From positions 1 through 5,923 of the forward strand of contig SCUQ01000583.1 in the NCBI GenBank assembly GCA_004297635.1: DNA of 5,923 nt, given 5' to 3'. How positions within the stretch are numbered: position 1 is the first letter of the stretch; each line of letters opens with the position of its first letter. Of this stretch, positions 1-4,656 are shown in pieces. The DNA comes from Rhizorhabdus sp. (lineage in GTDB: Bacteria > Pseudomonadota > Alphaproteobacteria > Sphingomonadales > Sphingomonadaceae). The translations under genes and the position numbers were made by a program. Below the pieces are notes generated by a model. It made no database searches and was not told where the DNA came from. It was given only the letters and a program-made list of their open reading frames with translations.

Positions 1-729
1 GATGTGTTCAACGGCTATCATATGGGCATCACTGCCGAGAACCTGGCCGAGAAATATCAGATCAGCCGCGCCGACCAGGACAGTTTCGCGGTATCCAGCC
101 AGAACAAGGCGGAAACCGCCCGCGCCGCCGGCCGTTTCAGCGACGAAATCGCGCCCGTGACGATCAAGACCCGCAAAGGCGAGACGATCGTCGATGCGGA
201 CGAATATATCCGGGCCGGCGCGACGATCGAGGCGATGGCCGGCCTGAAACCCGCCTTCAAGAAGGAAGGCACCGTCACCGCCGCCAATGCCAGCGGTCTC
301 AACGACGGCGCCGCCGCACTGGTTCTGATGTCGGCGACCGATGCGGCGCAGCGCGGCGCATCGGTGCTGGGCCGCATCGCGGGCTGGGCAACCTGCGGCG
401 TCGACCCTTCGATCATGGGCATCGGCCCCGCTCCGGCGAGCAGGCTGGCGCTTGAAAAGGCCGGCTGGAAGCTCTCCGACCTCGATCTGATCGAGGCGAA
501 TGAAGCCTTCGCGGCGCAGGCGCTCGCCGTCGGCAAGGAACTGGGCTGGAACCCGGACATCGTCAACGTCAACGGCGGCGCGATCGCGATCGGCCATCCG
601 ATCGGCGCATCGGGCGCACGGGTACTCACCACGCTGCTCTATGAAATGGCGAGGCGCGACGCGAAGAAGGGTCTCGTCACGCTCTGCATCGGCGGCGGAA
701 TGGGTATCGCCATGTGCATAGAGCGATAG
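1..729 (+). CDS. Thiolase (acetyl-CoA C-acetyltransferase type), C-terminal part, 5' end outside window
   Basis: Thiolases of this type condense two acetyl-CoA to acetoacetyl-CoA or run the reverse cleavage, in the cytoplasm, feeding polyhydroxybutyrate synthesis or fatty-acid breakdown. The reading frame is open from base 1, and 242 residues are visible. Counting from the first codon, NEAFA lies at 167-171, GHPIGASG carries the catalytic His at 199, and CIGGG carries the proton-shuttling Cys at 229. In the well-studied Zoogloea enzyme the matching residues are Asn316, His348 and Cys378, a constant offset of 149, so about 149 N-terminal residues, including the nucleophilic Cys, are off the window. 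The segment around residues 93-110 with [12 protein letters not shown] is also typical. The GTG at base 4 is an internal valine, not a start. The sequence fits acetyl-CoA acetyltransferase (PhaA/AtoB-like), but a 3-ketoacyl-CoA thiolase of broader chain length cannot be excluded, so no symbol is given. Confidence 0.93.
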   Translation, partial: DVFNGYHMGITAENLAEKYQISRADQDSFAVSSQNKAETARAAGRFSDEIAPVTIKTRKGETIVDADEYIRAGATIEAMAGLKPAFKKEGTVTAANASGLNDGAAALVLMSATDAAQRGASVLGRIAGWATCGVDPSIMGIGPAPASRLALEKAGWKLSDLDLIEANEAFAAQALAVGKELGWNPDIVNVNGGAIAIGHPIGASGARVLTTLLYEMARRDAKKGLVTLCIGGGMGIAMCIER

Positions 730-810
730 GCCATCGGTCATCCGGCCAAGCCCGCGGCGGCGCCAGCCGGATATAAACCGCCATTTCCCGCCTCGCCGAT
801 GTCGCCTTAA

Positions 811-823
811 TCGATCCTCAATC
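811..823 (+). repeat. Left copy of a 13-bp inverted repeat flanking the PilZ gene
   Basis: The sequence TCGATCCTCAATC here is the exact reverse complement of bases 1241-1253, at the 3' end of the PilZ gene. The copy lies about 40 bases before the PilZ start and its last three bases belong to the upstream hairpin at 821-850. An exact 13-bp inverted match somewhere in a window this size is not very improbable by chance, so significance depends on its position around one gene. Confidence 0.5.
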
Positions 824-850
824 AATCGCGGGCTTAATGCCGCGGTTGAT
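821..850 (+). promoter_or_regulatory. Stem-loop in the leader of the PilZ gene
   Basis: Bases 821-831 pair with 840-850 in 11 consecutive pairs (one G-T wobble, 826/845), continued by C833-G839 with G832 bulged and a loop of TTAAT. The hairpin ends six bases before the Shine-Dalgarno sequence GAGGGA (857-862). No T-run follows, so it is not a classical terminator for the upstream thiolase gene. It could be an mRNA leader structure controlling PilZ translation, a factor-assisted terminator, or a protein-binding inverted repeat. The structure is seen directly; its role is inference. Confidence 0.5.
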
Positions 851-864
851 TCTACCGAGGGACG

Positions 865-1257
865 ATGATGGGCGACATGGCCGGAGATATGCCGCTGCAG
901 CCTGGCAAGCGCATCCGCAAGCGCGACAGCCTGCTGCTGATGGGCACCATCAAGGCCGCGGGCGATTATGTCCGCGACACTCAGCCGATTCGTATCCGCA
1001 ACCTGTCATCGACCGGCCTCATGGCTGATTCGAAGATGGAATATGATCTCGGCGCCTGCGTAGAGATCGGCCTCAAGGGCATCGGTCTCGTCGAAGGCGA
1101 GATCGTGTGGGTGCGTGAGGGACGGATGGGCATAACCTTCCGCGAGACGATCGATCCGCATCGCGCACGCCGGCCCGTCGTCGCCGGGTCCGACGAAAAT
1201 CTGCTCAAGGTCGTCGATCTGGGAAGGATCCGCAGGCCTGGATTGAGGATCGACTGA
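865..1257 (+). CDS. Small PilZ-domain protein (probable c-di-GMP receptor)
   Basis: A single-domain PilZ protein of 130 residues. PilZ domains bind the second messenger cyclic di-GMP and pass the signal to motility, polysaccharide or other partners. The two binding motifs are visible: RxxxR at residues 16-20 (RIRKR) and the (D/N)xSxxG motif at 46-51 (NLSSTG). The stretch VWVREGRMGITF (about 81-92) fits the later strands of the beta-barrel. There is no signal peptide, membrane segment or output domain, so it would act in the cytoplasm through a partner. Two adjacent ATGs are possible starts: 865 and 868. The Shine-Dalgarno GAGGGA at 857-862 is only 2 bases from the first and 5 from the second, so 868 (129 residues) may be the real start. 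It sits alone between the thiolase gene and a convergent DUF465 gene; its target is not indicated by the neighbours. Confidence 0.87.
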   Translation: MMGDMAGDMPLQPGKRIRKRDSLLLMGTIKAAGDYVRDTQPIRIRNLSSTGLMADSKMEYDLGACVEIGLKGIGLVEGEIVWVREGRMGITFRETIDPHRARRPVVAGSDENLLKVVDLGRIRRPGLRID

Positions 1258-1267
1258 CCCTCAATCC
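1240..1267 (+). other. Stem-loop spanning the PilZ stop codon
   Basis: Bases 1240-1248 (GGATTGAGG) pair perfectly with 1259-1267 (CCTCAATCC) over a 10-base loop that contains the PilZ stop codon. No T-run follows. The left arm is part of the 13-bp inverted repeat. It may protect the mRNA 3' end or work with the next hairpin at 1284-1303. Confidence 0.45.
1241..1253 (-). repeat. Right copy of the 13-bp inverted repeat flanking the PilZ gene
   Basis: GATTGAGGATCGA is the exact reverse complement of bases 811-823. It encodes the last codons of the PilZ protein (…LRID), so it is under coding constraint as well. The eight-base core CCTCAATC occurs a third time at 1259-1266, which forms the local hairpin across the stop codon. 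Confidence 0.5.
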
Positions 1268-1281
1268 CCCTGCTCGGGCAA

Positions 1282-1437
1282 TCAGAGGCGAGCGAGCGCC
1301 TCTTTAATTCGCAGTTTCTGCTTTTTGAGTTGGCTGATCAGCATCATGTCAGGTGCTGGCCTACGGCTCTCGACTTCGATCCGGGCTTCGATCCCGGCGT
1401 GCTTCGCGAGCATTGCGGACGAGTGGGTAATCGACAT
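1282..1437 (-). CDS. DUF465/YdcH-like small protein, 51 residues
   Basis: A short gene reading from ATG at 1437 to TGA at 1282-1284. The product is 51 residues and ends in a lysine-rich helix, LISQLKKQKLRIKEAL (33-48), which matches the hallmark LKKxKLxLKDE core of the DUF465 (YdcH) family of small alpha-helical proteins. The biochemical role of this family is not established. The start is well supported: AAAGGAG on the minus strand (1447-1453) lies 9 bases before ATG. The N-terminal half is shorter and less typical than in the sister gene at 1646, and codons such as AAA, ATT, CGA and AGG are less GC-biased than in nearby genes. It is convergent with the PilZ gene (24-base gap) and divergent from the other DUF465 gene. 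I am confident that it is a gene, less so about its function. Confidence 0.78.
   Translation of the reverse strand: MSITHSSAMLAKHAGIEARIEVESRRPAPDMMLISQLKKQKLRIKEALARL
1284..1306 (+). terminator. Rho-independent-like terminator of the PilZ gene, inside the end of the convergent DUF465 gene
   Basis: AGAGGCG (1284-1290) pairs with CGCCTCT (1297-1303) over a six-base loop and runs into TTTAATT. It starts 27 bases after the PilZ stop, a normal distance for a terminator in plus orientation. The stem is at the same time the last codons of the minus-strand gene ending at 1282 (Glu-Ala-Leu-Ala-Arg-Leu-stop). The T-run is short, so efficiency is uncertain. Confidence 0.6.
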
Positions 1438-1477
1438 TGAGTATGTCTCCTTTCACTCCGACTGGGTCGACCAATAA

Positions 1478-1507
1478 ATCATGATTCGGCTGCCCTGTCT
1501 CGTCCAA
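1478..1507 (-). promoter_or_regulatory. Candidate promoter of the minus-strand DUF465 gene, with a palindrome
   Basis: On the minus strand TTGGAC (1507-1502) is followed after 18 bases by CATGAT (1483-1478), a moderate match to a sigma-70 promoter, with a predicted start near 1471 and the strong Shine-Dalgarno site about 20 bases further. The -10 element lies within a perfect 10-bp palindrome, AATCATGATT (1477-1486), which could be a binding site for a dimeric regulator. Both calls are by eye. Confidence 0.35.
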
Positions 1508-1582
1508 AAATATGGTTGAACCGATGTTGGGCACGATTGGCCGTTACGCGCGGGAAAGAGCCCCCCAGCGCCTTTGACGGGC

Positions 1583-1612
1583 TTGAGCGTGTAGCCCATC
1601 TGCCGCTAGAAT
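1583..1612 (+). promoter_or_regulatory. Candidate sigma-70 promoter of the plus-strand DUF465 gene
   Basis: TTGAGC (1583-1588) and TAGAAT (1607-1612) are separated by 18 bases, which predicts transcription from about 1619, some 27 bases before the TTG start codon. TAGAAT differs from the consensus -10 at one position. An alternative -35, TTGACG at 1574-1579, is too far away (27 bases). Confidence 0.45.
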
Positions 1613-1634
1613 CGCTGAACCGGAGACCGGATAC

Positions 1635-1638
1635 GGAG
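1635..1638 (+). promoter_or_regulatory. Ribosome binding site that fixes the TTG start at 1646
   Basis: GGAG here (within CGGAG) is 7 bases before TTG 1646. The next in-frame start, GTG at 1658, has no such site before it, so the rare TTG start is preferred. Confidence 0.6.
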
Positions 1639-1645
1639 CGAGTCG

Positions 1646-1843
1646 TTGGACAGCGAAGTGATAGCGCGACGTATCGAAGTCCTCCGCCAGGAGCATGGCG
1701 ATCTCGAAGCCGCTATCGTCGCGCTGCAGACGGCACCCGCTGTCGATCAACTCCAGATCGCGCGCATCAAGAAGCGCAAGCTGCGCCTCAAGGACGAGAT
1801 ATCGATGCTCGAGGACATGCTGATCCCCGACATCATCGCGTGA
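1646..1843 (+). CDS. DUF465/YdcH-family small protein, 65 residues, TTG start
   Basis: A 65-residue, strongly charged, all-helical protein. The C-terminal segment IARIKKRKLRLKDEI (38-52) is the family core, closely resembling KKQKLQLKDEM of E. coli YdcH, and the preceding HGDLEAAIVAL (17-27) fits the first helix of the family hairpin. No catalytic residues, signal peptide or membrane segment are visible; the family has no settled function. TTG at 1646 is taken as the start because GGAG lies 7 bases before it. The gene is divergent from a second DUF465 gene (start 1437), which suggests an old duplication or a jointly controlled pair. It faces dksA, which converges from the right across a 132-base gap. 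An overlapping reading frame at 1516-1851 is a shadow. Confidence 0.87.
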   Translation: MDSEVIARRIEVLRQEHGDLEAAIVALQTAPAVDQLQIARIKKRKLRLKDEISMLEDMLIPDIIA

Positions 1844-1975
1844 AGCTGTAGCGAGAAAGCTTGCCCGGCTTCGAGTGCCGGTCCCTACAAAGGGCATGAA
1901 GTTCGGAGCGAACGCTCCGGAGCGGTTGGAGGGGCGCCAACATGGCCGAGGTCGGTACCAGATGGCAGGCGCGCC
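1844..1975. other. Convergent intergenic region with two hairpins, possible weak bidirectional terminator
   Basis: This gap separates the 3' ends of the plus-strand DUF465 gene and of dksA. It has no gene. Two hairpins are visible: CCGGC/GCCGG (1865-1869 with 1877-1881, seven-base loop) and CGGAGCG/CGCTCCG (1904-1910 with 1913-1919, tight loop). Neither is followed by a clear T-run in either direction, so intrinsic termination would be weak. Transcripts from both sides may overlap here. Confidence 0.4.
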
Positions 1976-2395
1976 CTATTCCTCCCGGCTGACCTTCTCG
2001 TTGCGCTCGTGCCGTTCCTGGGCTTCGACCGTCATCGTGGCGATCGGGCGGGCCTCGAGGCGGCCGAGCGAGATGGGCTCCCCCGTAACCTCGCAATAGC
2101 CATACTCACCCTCTTCGATCCGCCGCAACGCCGCATCGATCTTCGAGATGAGCTTGCGCTGGCGATCGCGGGTGCGCAGCTCGATCGACCAGTCGGTTTC
2201 GCTCGAGGCGCGATCGGTGAGATCGGGCTCGCGCAGCGAGTCGACCTGAAGCTGCTGGAGGGTGCCGGCCGACTCCTTGAGGATCGACTCCTTCCAGTCG
2301 AGCAGCTTGGTCTTGAAATAGGCGAGCTGCCTATCGTTCATGAACGGTTCTTCAGGCTTGGGCCTGTATCCTTCGTCGAGATCCACCGCAGACAT
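1976..2395 (-). CDS. dksA: RNA polymerase-binding transcription factor DksA, zinc-cysteine-poor type
   Basis: DksA enters the secondary channel of RNA polymerase and, with ppGpp, represses rRNA promoters and activates amino-acid promoters. The 139-residue product aligns with E. coli DksA over its length, from EEPFMNDRQLAYF (15-27) through IELRTRDRQRKLI (71-83) to GYCEVTG and RLEARPIA. The coiled-coil tip residues are kept: DLTDRA at 58-63 matches DPVDRA, giving Asp58, Asp61 and Ala63. The zinc finger is degenerate: the four cysteine positions read Cys101, Thr104, Thr122, Ala125, as in the zinc-independent DksA class common in alphaproteobacteria. ATG 2395 is chosen because the family starts there and AGG stands about 6 bases before it; the frame stays open to 2539, but those extra 48 residues are Gly/Trp/Pro-rich and unlike DksA. 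It is a single-gene unit by appearance, more than 200 bases downstream of the next minus-strand gene. Confidence 0.95.
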   Translation of the reverse strand: MSAVDLDEGYRPKPEEPFMNDRQLAYFKTKLLDWKESILKESAGTLQQLQVDSLREPDLTDRASSETDWSIELRTRDRQRKLISKIDAALRRIEEGEYGYCEVTGEPISLGRLEARPIATMTVEAQERHERNEKVSREE

Positions 2396-2528
2396 GTTCA
2401 CCTGCCCTCGACCATAAAAACGCCACTCAGCGACGATGCCATCCGACTCTCCGCTTTGCCCTGGATCCCATTTGCCGGCCCATTGACCTGACCTGGGATC
2501 GGCCCGCGGCGGGCTATAGACAGGGCAA
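2396..2528. other. dksA upstream region, no gene, several short inverted repeats
   Basis: This is the 5' region of dksA (minus strand). No convincing promoter was found by eye in either direction. It contains GATCCCA/TGGGATC (2464-2470 with 2494-2500) and GCCCG/CGGGC (2502-2506 with 2510-2514). A plus-strand TTGACC (2483-2488) and TATAGA (2515-2520) exist, but their 26-base spacing does not make a normal promoter. Confidence 0.35.
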
Positions 2529-2572
2529 CGCCCGCGCACAAGCCGTGAGGCCTGGCGCGGGCGCAGATTTTT
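2529..2572 (+). terminator. Strong plus-strand intrinsic terminator without a sense gene in front of it
   Basis: CGCCCGCGC (2529-2537) pairs perfectly with GCGCGGGCG (2555-2563). After a bulged A the stem continues (C2539-G2554, A2540-T2553, then GCC 2542-2544 with GGC 2549-2551) and closes with a GTGA loop of the GNRA kind. CAGATTTTTGG follows, with five T at 2568-2572. In plus orientation this is a textbook terminator; in minus orientation it has no T-run. The flanking genes (dksA and the gene ending at 2608) are both on minus, so it is either the end of a plus-strand transcript or a weak, T-less terminator for the gene at 2608-3183. Confidence 0.6.
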
Positions 2573-2607
2573 GGGGATTATTAGAGGAAGGCGATGTGGC
2601 CAACCGA

Positions 2608-3183
2608 TCAGCCGGCGGGGGGCGTGCTCGCCTTGGCTGCAGCCTCGAGCTGCGCCTGAGTCATGCCGATCACCGCTCCATTCGGACCTTGCACGATCGC
2701 GCTCTTGGGCAGCTTGGCCTTGGCGTTGGGCGTCGCGACCGTCACGAGATCGCCCTCGACGGCCTCGATCGTGCCAACGGCGCCACCATGTTGGTCGCTG
2801 ATCGCCAGGCCCGGCGCCAGCGAGGCGAGAAACTGCTCCTGCTGGGCGGCCGATGCGCCCTTGGCGGCAGCCTCCAACTCGGTCTTCGTCATGCCGATCG
2901 CGAATCCGCTATCGGTCTTGGCAAATGACGTAACCGGAATGCTGGCCTTCACGGCGCCGGTATCCACCACCGCGACGTCGCCGTTGACGGACGCAATGGT
3001 GCCGACGGCGCCACCCTTTGCGTCCGTAACCGCAGCCCCGGTCGTGACCGTAACCGTCGCGGTGGCGGGAGCGGCGGCGGCCGCCGGAGCAGGCGCAGAG
3101 GCTGCGGCGGGCGCTTGTTGCGCGTGGGCCGAAGCGCCCATGACCAACAGGGTGGAAGCAAGAAAAGCAGCTCGTAACGTCAC
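2608..3183 (-). CDS. Exported protein of unknown function with two tandem 58-residue units
   Basis: The function is not recognised. From GTG 3183 the protein has 191 residues. A signal peptide is clear: MTLR, a hydrophobic stretch (AAFLASTLLVMG) and ASAHA followed by QQ, with cleavage likely after residue 21, so it is periplasmic or secreted. An Ala/Pro-rich linker (about 24-42) follows. Two homologous units come next, residues 51-108 and 127-184, with 28 of 58 positions identical by eye; each holds GGAVGTIxxVxGD near its start and IGMTxxxLEAAAK at its end. The GxxVGTI pattern recalls PRC-barrel-like beta domains, which is inference. The start is ambiguous: ATG 3189 gives 193 residues, but AAGGAG (3196-3191) is only 1 base from it and 7 bases from GTG 3183, so GTG is preferred. 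It is divergent from serS and has a possible EcfG-type promoter. Confidence 0.83.
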   Translation of the reverse strand: MTLRAAFLASTLLVMGASAHAQQAPAAASAPAPAAAAAPATATVTVTTGAAVTDAKGGAVGTIASVNGDVAVVDTGAVKASIPVTSFAKTDSGFAIGMTKTELEAAAKGASAAQQEQFLASLAPGLAISDQHGGAVGTIEAVEGDLVTVATPNAKAKLPKSAIVQGPNGAVIGMTQAQLEAAAKASTPPAG

Positions 3184-3190
3184 ATCCATA

Positions 3191-3196
3191 CTCCTT
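3191..3196 (-). promoter_or_regulatory. Ribosome binding site that favours GTG 3183 over ATG 3189
   Basis: AAGGAG on the minus strand is a near-perfect Shine-Dalgarno sequence. It stands one base before ATG 3189, too close for normal initiation, and seven bases before the in-frame GTG at 3183-3181. Confidence 0.6.
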
Positions 3197-3217
3197 GCGG
3201 TGAATATTTACGCAAAT

Positions 3218-3243
3218 GACGTCTGAAAGCGCCGCTCTGTTCC
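3218..3243 (-). promoter_or_regulatory. Candidate EcfG-type general stress promoter for the duplicated exported protein
   Basis: On the minus strand GGAAC (3243-3239) is followed after exactly 17 bases by CGTC (3221-3218). The alphaproteobacterial general stress sigma factor EcfG recognises GGAAC, 16-17 bases, then CGTT, so this differs at one position. It would start transcription near 3211, about 28 bases before the start codon, a sensible leader. No better sigma-70 promoter was seen for this gene. Confidence 0.45.
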
Positions 3244-3276
3244 ACATGTTTTCGGCAAGTCGATCCGCTGGCGGGG

Positions 3277-3326
3277 CGAAACGACCCAGGGTCCGGGCCA
3301 GCTAGGCAACATCCGGGGTCGTTGCG
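3277..3326 (+). promoter_or_regulatory. Inverted repeat in the serS leader
   Basis: AACGACCC (3280-3287) is exactly repeated in inverse as GGGTCGTT (3316-3323). Past an A-G mismatch the arms extend by G3278-C3325 and C3277-G3326. The inner part holds a small GCC/GGC helix (3297-3299 with 3305-3307). It lies 53 to 102 bases before the serS start codon and could be a leader RNA structure or an operator between serS and the divergent gene. No known riboswitch family is recognised. Confidence 0.4.
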
Positions 3327-3378
3327 TGTTGATGCGCGGGCGGTTGCGCGCGGCTGGGATCGCCGCCATAGGGCGACC

Positions 3379-4656
3379 ATGCACGACATCCGCCTGATCC
3401 GCGACGATCCGACCGCCTTCGATGCAGCCCTCGCCCGTCGCGGCCTCGCTGCCGCATCCGCCGACCTGCTGGCCCTCGACGAACGCCGTCGTGCCATCGC
3501 GACCGAATTGCAGGGCGCCCAAGCCCGCCGCAACGAAGCTTCCAAGGCCATCGGGCAGGCCAAGGCCCAGAAGGACGAGGCGACGGCGGCGGCGCTGATG
3601 TCGGAGGTGGCCACCCTCAAGGAGAGAATGCCAGCACTCGAAGCTGAGGGCGGTGAGCTCGACGCCGCCATGGAAGCGGCGCTGGCGGCGATTCCCAATC
3701 TGCCGGCGGCTGGCGTTCCGGACGGCACCGATGAGGATGGCAATATCGAGCAGCGTCGCTGGGGCGACCTACCGGACTTTGCGTTCGAAGCGCGTGAACA
3801 CCCCGATTTCGCGGGGCCGCTCGGCCTGGATTTCGAGAGCGCTGTCGCCATATCCGGTGCCCGCTTCGCCATATTGAAGGGGGGCATTGCCCGGCTTCAA
3901 CGCGCGCTCGGCGCCTTCATGCTCGATCGCCAGACGGCCGCGGGCTTCATCGAGGTGATCCCGCCGCTGCTGGTCCGCGACGAGGCGGTGTTCGGTACCG
4001 GCCAGCTCCCGAAATTCTCGGAGGATCTGTTTCGGACCACCGATGGCCGCTGGCTGATCCCCACCGCGGAGGTGAGCCTCACCAACATGGTCCGCGAACA
4101 GATCTTGGCCGAAGCGGAGCTGCCGATCCGGCTGACCGCGCTCACCCCCTGTTTCCGGTCAGAAGCCGGCGCCGCCGGTCGCGATACGCGCGGCCTGATC
4201 CGTCAGCACCAGTTCGACAAGGTGGAGCTGGTGGCCATCTCCACGCCCGAACAATCGGATGCGCTGCACGAGGAGATGACGAAGGCGGCGGAAGCGATCC
4301 TCGAGGCGCTGCAGCTTCCCTACCGGCGCATGCTGCTGTGCACCGGCGACATGGGTTTCTCCGCGCAGAAGACCTATGATCTCGAAGTCTGGCTGCCCGG
4401 CCAGCGGCGCTATCGGGAGATCAGCAGCGTGTCCAACTGCGGCGACTTTCAGGCCCGGCGGATGAATGCGCGCTATCGCCCGGCCGGCGAGAGCAAGGGC
4501 ACGCGCTTCGTCCACACCCTCAACGGCTCTGGCCTCGCGGTTGGCCGGACCCTTGTCGCGGTACTGGAAAATTACCAGCAGTCCGACGGATCGGTCCGCA
4601 TCCCCGATGCGCTGCGCCCCTATATGGGCGGGATCGAGGCGTTACGCCCGGCATGA
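3379..4656 (+). CDS. serS: Serine--tRNA ligase (seryl-tRNA synthetase)
   Basis: SerRS joins serine to tRNA-Ser, and to selenocysteine tRNA where present, using ATP in the cytoplasm. The 425-residue length is normal for bacteria. Residues from about 27 to 105 form the N-terminal antiparallel coiled coil that grips the long variable arm of tRNA-Ser. The class II catalytic core follows: motif 1 around [25 protein letters not shown], the TAEVSLTN serine-pocket segment, motif 2 FRSEAG at 259-264, and motif 3 [10 protein letters not shown] from 383 with its arginine at 390. The frame is open upstream to 3322, but ATG 3379 begins the typical [12 protein letters not shown]-terminus and has AGGG (3370-3373) 5 bases before it. 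It ends in an ATGA overlap with surE and is divergent from the exported protein gene. No anomalies in the protein. Confidence 0.98.
   Translation: MHDIRLIRDDPTAFDAALARRGLAAASADLLALDERRRAIATELQGAQARRNEASKAIGQAKAQKDEATAAALMSEVATLKERMPALEAEGGELDAAMEAALAAIPNLPAAGVPDGTDEDGNIEQRRWGDLPDFAFEAREHPDFAGPLGLDFESAVAISGARFAILKGGIARLQRALGAFMLDRQTAAGFIEVIPPLLVRDEAVFGTGQLPKFSEDLFRTTDGRWLIPTAEVSLTNMVREQILAEAELPIRLTALTPCFRSEAGAAGRDTRGLIRQHQFDKVELVAISTPEQSDALHEEMTKAAEAILEALQLPYRRMLLCTGDMGFSAQKTYDLEVWLPGQRRYREISSVSNCGDFQARRMNARYRPAGESKGTRFVHTLNGSGLAVGRTLVAVLENYQQSDGSVRIPDALRPYMGGIEALRPA

Noticed and set aside
1516..1851. Plus-strand frame overlapping the DUF465 gene
   Set aside because: Arg-rich translation with no family features, covering the promoter region and the real gene in another frame.
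1865..1881. T-arm-like hairpin (five-base stem, TTCGAGT loop) suggesting a tRNA or a tRNA-derived attachment site
   Set aside because: The conserved last stem pair is C-G instead of G-C, and the 60 bases upstream, which overlap the DUF465 gene, show no acceptor, D or anticodon arm. No integrase is nearby.
2483..2520. Plus-strand promoter from TTGACC and TATAGA that might drive an RNA ending at 2572
   Set aside because: The spacing is 26 bases, far from 16-18, so it cannot be offered as the promoter of the orphan terminator transcript.
1976..2539. DksA read from an upstream start at 2539 (187 residues)
   Set aside because: The extra 48 residues are Gly/Trp/Pro-rich, do not resemble DksA, and cover the terminator-like hairpin arm; ATG 2395 matches the family N-terminus.
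2594..2659. 21-codon plus-strand frame (ATG 2594) with AGAGGAAGG before it
   Set aside because: It lies antisense over the end of the exported-protein gene and after the plus-strand terminator; the peptide has no recognisable feature and the purine run is likely chance.
3322..3378. N-terminal extension of serS from a TTG at 3322
   Set aside because: SerRS normally starts at the [11 protein letters not shown] segment, and ATG 3379 has its own AGGG site; the extension is Arg-rich low-value translation.
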